DNA of 64,000 nt from Rutstroemia sp. NJR-2017a BVV2. Lineage: Eukaryota; Ascomycota; Leotiomycetes; Helotiales; Rutstroemiaceae. The translations under genes were made by a program, and so were the position numbers. This document shows positions 15,805 through 25,100 of this stretch, piece by piece. Below the pieces are notes generated by a model. That model did no database searches and was not told the DNA's origin. It saw only the letters and a program-made list of their open reading frames with translations. The stretch spans positions 1,736,001 to 1,800,000 of the forward strand of contig NJPS01000046.1 of assembly GCA_002946415.1 (NCBI GenBank), given 5' to 3'. Within the stretch, counting starts at the first letter, position 1. Each line of letters opens with the position of its first letter.

Positions 15805-16104
15805 CGGTAACGGTGACAAGGTGCTGGAACCGGGACTAAAGGCAGTTACCGACATACCAGGGGCGAAATCCTTCAATGTGATCGTAAAATCCCAGCGCAT
15901 TGAGCAATATGTCGGTGTCGTGCGAACGTTGCAGTGTCGCTGAAATTACAAAATAATTCTTGGCGAGGTCTGGCCAGCGTAAGAGATCTCGCATGCGTTT
16001 TCGTAGCTGTTTCATTCATGGCATGTCAAGTCGTAGTATGGGGAGATTTCGATGAGGGGTTGCAATTTGCAAGTGCAATTGAGGGGTCGTTTGTGTGCCG
16101 CTCT

Positions 16105-16144
16105 GGAACTGTGGAACGGTGGAACGGTGGAACGGTGGAACTGT
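16105..16144. repeat. 8-bp tandem repeat, five copies
   Basis: Five units of 8 bp: one GGAACTGT, three GGAACGGT, and one GGAACTGT. The symmetric variant order suggests expansion of the central unit. Confidence 0.85.
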
Positions 16145-17740
16145 TGACATCTGCAAGTTCGAGGATCTAAATGGACCTTGGAATGGAGCTGTCCAAAGCA
16201 AGAAGAGCTTGCGACTATAACCAAGGAATAAAAAACAACTCATGCTAGCTGGCGATGATGATCAAAACGCTTTGAAGGTGGTTCGATCGTGGGGGTACAA
16301 ATGCAGTGTTATGCTGCATGGAATGCGCGATGCATTATCGGAACAACCATATAAGAGTTGTCGTAAAATGATCATAGCAAGATGTGTGATTGACATGCAC
16401 GTAATCTGATAAGGCAATATATTTGATTAGTAGTGAACCCACAAAAGTCGTGATGCTAGATATGTCAATCAAACATACTTCACTAATTATTTTACACCTG
16501 CCAAAAATGACAATGAATGCTGGTTGCTAAGTGGACACACCTACACGGCAGTTACTCTCACGGAACGAGCATCTTCTTGCTTCAAAGTCGGTGAAGCTGT
16601 ACATCTTTCGTCAGAATCTATCCCTTGAACGACGCGATACCCCCTGTGTGCAGTTAGAATCCCGTCACATATGGCCAAAGTCGCTATGCCAGCCAAGCAG
16701 AGGCTGTAGTATCAGCACCACTATCTCGTTGTTTTCCAAGTTTGGACGGTAGAAAGTATGTGTTGCCTCACTTTGACTTTGTACGAAGTCCAGACCATGA
16801 GACGCTCTCGGTACTTCATTCTTGACATCCATGATGATGATCCGTGACGCCATGCCGGCCCTTTCACGCATCATTTCTTGCTGCAGGCACTGTATCTGAA
16901 GCGTCAGACAGCAGCCATATCCTGGAGTATGAAAAGAAGCGGTGAGATAGGGGTGCAAGACTCTATCGAGCACTATGTAAAGCCGTTGTCTGCAAAGTTT
17001 CGGACTTGTATGCCTCGTAGACAGGTTACGACTGGCATTTGATGGATCTTCTCGCCGATGGGGCAGATAGGATGAAGAGAACGTGCCTCTTCAATGAGGG
17101 ACAAAGTTGTCACTACACGCGGGGTGGTCGAATTTGGAAGGAGTAAAGACAGCCGTCTCAAAGGAGACTACTACATGCTCAAGATACTTCATACATGAGT
17201 CTCACATGAGTAGGAACAGAGTTGATGGCATAAATTTTGTGATGCTATCTAAAATCATGGGGGGTACCTAGTGCACCGTCCCTTCTAACTAAGTTGTCTT
17301 TTCAAGTATAAATGCCGGAGATGTATACAGAGTAGTTCATAGTATCTATCCGTACTTTACTCTGAATGTATACAGACAATCCAAAAATCTTTTGAACCAG
17401 AAAGAGAATTTTCTACAGATCCTTTCCATTGGAAGAGCGATACCGCACTCAACACCTTCCCATGCCCGCCTTTAGAACACCATTAGTGAGGATCCCGCCT
17501 GCTATGTGCCGGTGTATGATGATGAAGTTTTTTCGTATTTAATTAAACAAAGTCGAAACGAGGTCCGAGATAGACATACGGAAGGAGACGTCTATTTCTG
17601 GAGCAAGGCCGATGAATGCGTTTTCCCGAGTCGTGTAAATGATGCATCGTGATAGAATGAACCCCGTTTAGCATGGGTGAATTTCATCATGGAGGTCGGG
17701 ATCATGTCATCTTCCACGAGCACCAAAGACGGTCTGATAC

Positions 17741-19297
17741 CTAGGGGTTTTCGGGAGCCGTAACAGCAGCAGTGATTGTTCTAGCAGTAGCACCTGACAT
17801 GGAGGCGGTGGCTGTCGTGTAAGAGGTGTTGCTATCAGGCGAATCTGTAGTGGTAGACTCTTCATTTGTACGTTTCTTAGGGCTCTTCCTTAAACGTCCC
17901 AGGCACCATTTCTTGAGTGATTTAGACCAATCGTCAACAATTGCCTGATCCCAATTTGCTTCCAAATCAGGTATGGGTGGTTGGGAAGTACTAGCTTGCA
18001 TTTGAGACCGTATCGTTTCAAGAACCTCCAATATGAAGAAACCGAGAGCGATGGAGAGCAATGCCGTGACGTAAATGCTTGGACTACTGTTGGTTGTTTG
18101 TTGCCAGAAGTCCGTACATAATTTCGACGTGTGAAACGATACCCCTATAGCAATGCTGGCTACAAGACCAAGGAAGGCATAACTATCCGCTGGTTAGTCC
18201 ATATGTTATTTCGTATTGGGAATAAACTTAGAGAGTTATACATCTTCCCTCCTTTCAATTCCACGGCACCTTGGTAGCAAAACATGATTGTATAAATCAA
18301 CCATGACATCTGGGTTCTACCTCTAACGTTAGCCAGCATCATTACATTTTAAAACACAGACCTACCCAAATATGAGCCCAGGATGGTCTTCCAGGTCCTC
18401 CGAATCCTTGATCAGAATATACACCGCGCCGAAGAAAAAGAGGAAGAAGACAACAAGTATTCGTCTATTTAGCAGGTAGGAAACCAAGCATATAAGCATG
18501 GCAACAACGATGAGGATCAATCCTTCACCAAATTTCAACAGTGCGCGTGCCCAGTTCTCGATTTGAGACTTGAGCTCATCCCAAATGGTGCCAGCGCCGG
18601 GCAAAATTTCCGAAGCAATATTCACCGCATCTAGATGTGAAGTAGCGGAAGTTATGACAGTGCTGGTCGTACTAGTTATCGTAAGGAGTGTTGTGGTTGG
18701 TGAAATTCCATTTGAGGAGTCTACAGAGACGGCGCCGGTCTCTGCGATGATGACTTTACCACCTACAGGCGTGATGAGGTTTCCAATCATGGTCCCGTAG
18801 ATCCACAACCGCATGACGCTCTTTGCGGCAGAATGAATATGTTTTGTTGTCGTCTTTTTAGGTTCTAGAGCCGCAAGGCATCAGCATAATCCCACGCTGG
18901 CTTTGTACTCGTAGCAACTGAAGCTCTCATACTCTGGAGAAGAGGATGAATGCTTGCGACACTTACTGATACATAGCCTGTCTCCCTTGTTCCCTTGTGA
19001 CTGCATTCTTGGTGGAGTTACAAACTTCTGGAGAGCACCGGTGGCATTTTTTAATTGTCTAGCGAAACGTCAACAAATGAGGAAATAAATGGCATCTACT
19101 TGAATGGGAACTCACCTAATAGCCCTGATAAGGATTGCACCGAGTCTCTTTTCCAACGCTGATGCAAACTCGGTGACACCGAATAAGATTAAAGATCTCT
19201 TTGGCTTGTATTCAATAGTTTCAATGAATTGTAGACGGGCAGCCTTGGGAGATCCCATGCTACTCTCGCGGCCCTCATCCATCTGAATGGCCGCCAT
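17741..19297 (-). CDS. Polytopic membrane protein of unknown function
   Basis: Five exons join in phase: 19116-19297, 18967-19058, 18366-18864, 18242-18322 and 17741-18182, giving 431 residues from the ATG at 19297. I do not recognise the family. The first ~100 residues are soluble and basic. About five hydrophobic segments follow: two back-to-back (IVVAMLICLVSYLL and VVFFLFFFGAVYILI), then MSWLIYTIMFCY, YAFLGLVASIAIGVSF and ALLSIALGFFILEVL. A Ser/Thr-rich tail closes the protein. The intron at 18323-18365 is only 43 nt but has a GCTAAC branch site. The 5' end is uncertain: the frame stays open to an acceptor at 19381, and a further 38-nt exon (19469-19506) with a GTAAGT donor joins in phase. 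A start at 19863 is then possible, through a 268-nt intron holding the minisatellite, giving 501 residues. The gene is divergent from the hydrolase-like gene at 20186. Confidence 0.65.
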
Positions 19298-19590
19298 GAT
19301 TTCAATAAACGGACGAGACGTAGCTGCCGAGTCCGCGAGGGTCGTTGACCTTTTGGGAGTTGTAGTATTAGTCGTGCCGTCTGCTGCTATTGTATGTAGG
19401 TTAATACGGCATTTCAGAGTTTACAAGAGGAAGATATGACAGATTTTGATTTATGCCGGCAGACTTACCACCTTGGCAGAATATATCCACCGATTCTAAG
19501 CTTCCTCTGTGACGATTTGATGAATAGGGTTAGATGCGGCAGTGTATTGTGCCAAATTCTTCTATCGACTCAGCCGTTAGTTTCTAGACG

Positions 19591-19748
19591 TCAGCGTCTC
19601 GAGGTTAGTATCTCGGCGTCGGTCGGTGTTTTGACGTCGGTGTTTTGACGTCGGCGTCTCGACGTCGGTGTCTCGTAGTCAGTGTCTCGTCGTGAGCTTT
19701 CCGTCGTGGGCTTCTCGTCGTGAGTTTCTTGTCCTCGGTGTTTTTTCT
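19591..19748. repeat. Degenerate 14-bp minisatellite
   Basis: About eleven units related to TCGGTGTTTTGACG: two at 19591-19618, a 4-nt remnant, then nine between 19623 and 19748. The first two of these nine (19623-19650) are identical and later ones are increasingly diverged. The 14-bp period is not a multiple of three, which argues against a coding repeat even though one minus frame stays open through it. It lies upstream of, or in the first intron of, the membrane protein gene. Confidence 0.85.
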
Positions 19749-20185
19749 GTCCTTGCTCTGCTGGTTGCCTGTACTTTCCTCTAGGTCTTCTTAACGATAG
19801 ACTGTAAGTAGAACGTGATTGGAGTAAGAGATGGGAGATATTTGAAGAATGATGTGCCCCCACGCAACTGGAGACGGAAGAAGTCGTTTATGATGAAGTT
19901 AGAGCTAGCTCAGCCCGCCTCTGCTGGTAATACAAGCACGTGTCTGTCAAGCCACAAAAGTCGTGGATCCTGCTCCGACGAAGACTCAGCTCGACGCGAA
20001 TTGTTTGCAAGGCTATTGCACAATTATCCAGTGAAGACAATATTTGTAGCGGCCAGACTGGAGTAAGACTCCTCATCATGCTTCATCTACTACACTAACT
20101 GTTCTGTAGGTTGTCATCCCGAAACCAGTACCTGTCGATAGCTGAACCCAGCATCTATATACCTAACTTCCACCGGTGAACTACG
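19749..20185. other. Intergenic DNA between the divergent membrane protein and hydrolase-like genes
   Basis: No gene is seen apart from the optional first exon (19775-19863) of the neighbouring minus-strand gene. This is presumably the promoter region of the plus-strand gene at 20186. Confidence 0.4.
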
Positions 20186-21394
20186 ATGGACCCCGTAAGC
20201 ATTGCAGCGGCCGGCCACGACCAGATAAAAATAGTGTCATATCCGCGACCAGAGGTTGATATCATTGCAGTATACGGACTGGCCTCCCGAGTACTTGAAT
20301 GGTGCACAAAATATTTGAGCATGGAAAAGCGTACCATGAATGTGCGCACAATGATGTGTTGCTTGGATATAGGCTCTGACTCCAATGGGATATCCAAACG
20401 CTTTTATGAGACGATATCCAGGGAGAGACAAACATCTGAGGAGAAGAAGAGACCGATTGTATTCGTGGCCCACAGCTTCGGGGGTGATATTGTTCATAAA
20501 GCTCTCCAAAGATCGCGCAGATGCAACCCTGAAGCAATGTTCGATTCTACGTCAGGAATCTTTCTGTTGGACACTGGCCCAACTATCATGTGGATACGAA
20601 AAGGAGAGATATCGCGATTCTTGGACACTCCAATAGATCACTACAAGGAGCACTGGCTCTCCAAGTTTATGAGACCAGGCCGAGGCGTGCGCTCTTTGTG
20701 CGAGCTTTGTCTTCCTTTGGGACAAGTTATTTGCATAATTCCCATGAATACGTTTAAACCCACAAACACACTGCGAAACTTATCTCTCACAACGAGTATC
20801 TGTTCCGGTGCTATAAGCAAAATATGCGAAGCAACAATGAAGCACCTCAAGAGTACGCTGTTAAGCGCAAAGTCGGTGACAGCCTCGCTAGGATTCAACA
20901 TATGGCTGGTAAGTCTAATATCCAGGTCAACTTTGACACCAGAGATGCTCATATGTACCAAGAAACAGGAAACCGGATATGAGATTGAGCTACCCCTCTT
21001 TCTCACCAAACCAGGTCCCGTGGTCTTCGTCTACGCTACGATGATGTATAGTATCTTTGTCATGGTCTACTGCACTCTCCACCATCATCATAGATACCAG
21101 CATGTATTCATCAATTTGGGCATCATAGCTGGTGCCATCTTTTCGTTCTGGTTCCAGCCACAAAATGGTGCCATTGGTGCCATCACGACGATCATGCCGA
21201 TGTTCCTGAGCTTTGCCTTGGGGTTCAGCAACGGGATGCACTCACTCGTAGGCCCCAGGTCATATACTGAAGAGGAGAAGATCTTTCGTGCTTTGAATCT
21301 CTGGGCTTCCGAAATAGCGAATGTAAACACATCCGCTGTCGACGAAAAGGATAGCAGGGAAAAGAATCGCTTCTCTCATTCTGTATCAGTCTGA
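20186..21394 (+). CDS. Alpha/beta-hydrolase-like protein with C-terminal membrane segments
   Basis: A single uninterrupted frame of 402 residues from ATG at 20186. The N-terminus MDPVSIAAAG resembles the opening of many fungal NACHT/NB-ARC-type proteins. It is followed by VDIIAVYGL and PIVFVAHSFGG (residues 89-100), which match the oxyanion-loop strand and nucleophile elbow (Ser97) of the DUF676/SERAC1-like hydrolases often found at the front of fungal STAND proteins. The usual His of the HG loop is Tyr, the first Gly of GxSxG is Ala95, and the block usually read as GTPHRG is here DTGPTIM, so catalysis is doubtful. The central third matches nothing I know. Residues ~275-355 hold three or four hydrophobic segments (VFVYATMMYSIFVMVY, INLGIIAGAIFSFWF, ITTIMPMFLSFALGF), and the C-terminus is charged. 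It may be a real lineage-specific fusion or an eroded gene. Confidence 0.55.
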   Translation: MDPVSIAAAGHDQIKIVSYPRPEVDIIAVYGLASRVLEWCTKYLSMEKRTMNVRTMMCCLDIGSDSNGISKRFYETISRERQTSEEKKRPIVFVAHSFGGDIVHKALQRSRRCNPEAMFDSTSGIFLLDTGPTIMWIRKGEISRFLDTPIDHYKEHWLSKFMRPGRGVRSLCELCLPLGQVICIIPMNTFKPTNTLRNLSLTTSICSGAISKICEATMKHLKSTLLSAKSVTASLGFNIWLVSLISRSTLTPEMLICTKKQETGYEIELPLFLTKPGPVVFVYATMMYSIFVMVYCTLHHHHRYQHVFINLGIIAGAIFSFWFQPQNGAIGAITTIMPMFLSFALGFSNGMHSLVGPRSYTEEEKIFRALNLWASEIANVNTSAVDEKDSREKNRFSHSVSV

Positions 21395-22101
21395 CATCGA
21401 GAAGACCATCTCCCTGACGGAGCGCTATACTGCGCTGTGCTTTGGGTGTGAGCCTCCGAATCTTGATTTCCTTCGTATCCGGCGTCTCGTGTTATTCAAT
21501 TTGCAGTTATCCTCGATCGCTCTCGCTTTATTCCCATTGCTCAGTATCTGGAGCTATTCTCGTAAGCTGGTTGTATGTTATTTGTTAAAATGATTAGAAA
21601 TATATCTGTTGTTGAGGTCAAGTGGAAAATATGATGATAGTGCGGAGACAATAGTGACCGAAACTTTATTCACTGTGTTTACGTCAAATTTGCGGACAGA
21701 GCCAATTGACCATTGGTAGGAACTAAAATCGGTAATCACATGCTTATCCAGAAGAGTACGATCTTCACTCCTCCATTCTTGCTTTGCTATCCATCACATG
21801 CAGGTGGATGAAACGTCGACGCCGCATTGACATTCATCTCTACGCAATCCTTGCGGCACCAGATACGCACATTTTGCCTGCAAGGTTTTGAGACAGTTTA
21901 TAGTCATGTATATGCTAGATAAATGGAGAAGTTTTACTACTCATGATGTCTTCAATCTTCCTAGATTAAAGACGAAAATACCCCACCGCTAAGTCCGAAT
22001 ACACGCTGCGTATGATACACCAGCTCCCCATCAATAATACCGCCCAAAAGCAAATCTGCCATAGCAACTCCGCTAGAACCCCTACTAGATGGCGCCGCAT
22101 A
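21395..22101. other. Intergenic, convergent
   Basis: Lies between the 3' ends of the hydrolase-like gene and the SNF2-RING gene. AT-rich; no further gene or repeat seen. Confidence 0.5.
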
Positions 22102-25100
22102 TCAATCCGCAGTTCTTGCCTCGGCCGCCTGCGCCGCAAGATCTCTACGTACTACTTCATCCTCCATGATATTTTCGCGACTGAGATTCGTCGCATTGCG
22201 TTTTGCTCTTCCTCCAAATAGACATTCCCATAAATCATCTTCGCCAACAGCTTCTCCACCACTTGCGCCTTTAGCTAGCAGATCCGCCAACTTCACATCT
22301 TGCAATTCCATACTATTCGCCTCTTCCAAGCCGCCCGCCACTAACTCATCCTCCGTAAGTTCCCTGCCCTTGCCTTTCTTCGACCCAACGGCATGACCCA
22401 GGTGTTCCAGTCGTCTCTTCACGGATAGTTCATAGATGGACTCTTCTACCGTGTCGCCAACAAGGTACAACCAGACGCTTGTCCCAACAGTCTGCCCGAT
22501 CCGGTCTACTCTAGCAATCGCTTGTAACTCCAGTGCAGTGTTCAGGAGGGGTTCAGATAAAAACACATGGCTGGCATTGACCAGTGTTAGTCCGGCACTA
22601 TGTGCACGGGCATGCAGCAAGAATACTTCTATGCCTGCATCATTCTTGAATTTCTCGATTCCATCAGGCTTATCGATTGACGTGAAGCCAATGCGATACC
22701 GTTGGAAAGCCCGGGAGAGAACCGAGAGAAAATCCTTGAACTGGGAGAAGACGATTGATTTCGCACCGGGGTCTGATTCACGAAGATAGAGGAGATGGCG
22801 TGCCAGTGTGTCGATTTTCGTACCGAAGGAGAAGTTGCCCGGTAACTCGATATTCTTGATTTGAGCAAGTGTGGCCTTGCTGACATCAGAATATATTTTT
22901 GACTTGCGGGAAATGGAAGACGATGGCGAACGTGCCTGCACTGGCTCGTGCAGCTCCTCTGCTTGTATGGAAAGTTCTTGAGGTTTGTACGTGATTTCAT
23001 GAAGATCTGCTTGGATTAATTTGCGCTTGCAAACTGGGCAATTGTGATGCGCTTGGAGATGTTAACAAAACAGAACAAGTATAGGAGGGACGGGAAACAG
23101 CTTACTGCTCCACCATAACTTAATACAGTCATGGCAATATTGATGCCCGCATACTGTAAGAGCACCAACCTCAAACTCGTCTCTACAAATAACACATATC
23201 CGTTTCTCGTCCGGATTCGTAGCTTCCAATTTTAGATGAAGAAGGTATCTCCTCTTGGCCTTGGCGGCAGCAAGCTTCTGGTATAACTTTTCCTCATCTT
23301 GAATCATCTTTGCGTTGACCTTGTCATTTTTGGGTCCCTCATATGGACGTAAACCGTCACTAATGGCCTGTAATTGCCGGTAATATTCCAGTCGTGAATT
23401 CATGATGCTGGTGAAAAGTTCTATCTCTTTTTCTAGAGCTGTGATAACTTTGCTTTGCTCGGTAAGATGTCGGTGAATGCTGAGTTGCCCTTCGACAATG
23501 GAAAGCTCATGTTGAGCCCGCACATTTCCATCCTCCGCAGCAGATCTTAGAGACGATGCGACAGTTCTCAGTTCTGACACAATTTCTCGCAGCGTACTTT
23601 GATCTCTGTGAACATGCTCCTCTCTAATATGGAAGAGTTCAAGAGTCTTCTCCGGGTAAGGCCCTTTGCCCGCCTTAGCTTCGCGTACAGCAGCTTTCGC
23701 CTCTATTTCAGCAAGATTGTTGGTACTAGTAAATTCAAGCGTCAGTATACACCACATAGAAGACATAGCGAACGCTCCTCGTTTTGATGGAAGGTGGAAA
23801 CATGCGAAGAAGATCGAAGGAGCAAAAATATGTTACGAACGGATCGTACTTACAAGCCAGTCAGAAATTTGTGCCTATCGGTGATCATAGTTCGTAGCAC
23901 ATGTACGTATACCATAACCTCATCTTGCAGTTTGGTAGATTCTTCATACTCATCTCCATTGACCTCCAGCCCGTCATCTTCGTCTACCAAAGGGCGCAAT
24001 AGAATCCGAATTAGATGTTCTCTCCATTCATCAATCTGATTTGCTTGTGCATCTAAGCAGCTACCTAGGATATCAAGACTATGCAATTGTCAGTTTGGGT
24101 GCAAAAAATATGTATGATCGTAAGAGCTGGAGGAGCGTGTTCCCAAAATGGGTAGAAAGAAAAGCGACACATACTTTTCAACAATACGGCGGCTTTCGAG
24201 ACCACCCTTCGTGATGTTCGAGGGGATCCCTGGTATTTCTACAAAGCTTTGTGATTCTGCTCGGCCTGCGATGGTCTGCATAAGTGTGTTGGTTTTGCTA
24301 TATACCTATGAATATGTTAGGGAAGCGCTCATCATAGACGAATTAGGGATATGCTAGAAGTCAAATCACTCTAACGAAATTTGGAATATGCATACCTCCT
24401 GCAATATCTCGCGCCGGAGCTTTTTTGCTGCTTCGTAACCTTCAGTTTCTAATTTTTCTAGTTCTTGAAACTCTGCAGAATTAGGCTTGGTCATTTCCTC
24501 ATTAGTTTTGATCTGGAAGTATGCATTTGCACGGAAAAATAGTGCCATATGCTCAATCTCCAGAGCACCTCTCAAGCGAGTGCGAAGCGTTCCCATGCGC
24601 GACATGGGATCGGATCTAGCATCTAAAGTTAGAATTTTCCAAATCGATCTTTAAAATTCACTTACTCATCTTGATCTTTGGCATCTGCATCTGATCCAGA
24701 GCGGTGACTTCTTGCCTCGATTTCACCGTTCCTAGACTTCTCCAACTCGATGCGTAGTTGCTCGCGACATTCCTGGACCATTGATGCAGCCTCGATGACC
24801 ACTGCTTCCCAGATATTCAGAGCTTCCCGTACTCGAGCCGAATTTTCGAACAACTGTCCTCGTTTCAAGCGACATTGTAGGAGCGACCGATGGTCTGTTC
24901 TAATTGCTACGTCTGCTTGCTCAATCATGAAATCAAGGACCTGGTCCACAGTTCGCAACGGCGAATCTTTGTTCTGTCCGAGTGCCCGCCGATTTCGGCC
25001 CCCAACTTCTGGATGGAGTGCGGTCTGCCTAAGTCTGACAAGCCAGCGCCGCATGACTTCAGTATAATCCTGCGAGTTCCAGTCTTCAGTAATTGGATCT

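Larger units (their letters stand above)
623..17740. other. Gene-free region of about 17 kb upstream of the C2H2 gene
   Basis: I found no gene I can support here. Open frames are short (at most 174 codons, most under 80), many lack ATG, and none gives a recognisable domain, signal peptide or coherent exon chain on either strand. No transposase, reverse transcriptase or long terminal repeat was recognised by eye. The stretch contains several short tandem repeats (listed separately) and CT-rich patches near 12400-13850 that resemble fungal 5' leaders. It could hold long non-coding RNAs, far-upstream regulatory DNA of the C2H2 gene, or decayed mobile elements; the sequence alone does not decide. 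Confidence 0.6.

Noticed and set aside
16665..17161. Two adjacent minus-strand frames, considered as a broken gene
   Set aside because: The join requires ignoring a stop without splice signals, and neither part matches a known family.
17318..17380. Direct repeat of ATGTATACAGA, considered as a target-site duplication or element edge
   Set aside because: Spacing of under 60 bp and no element between the copies.
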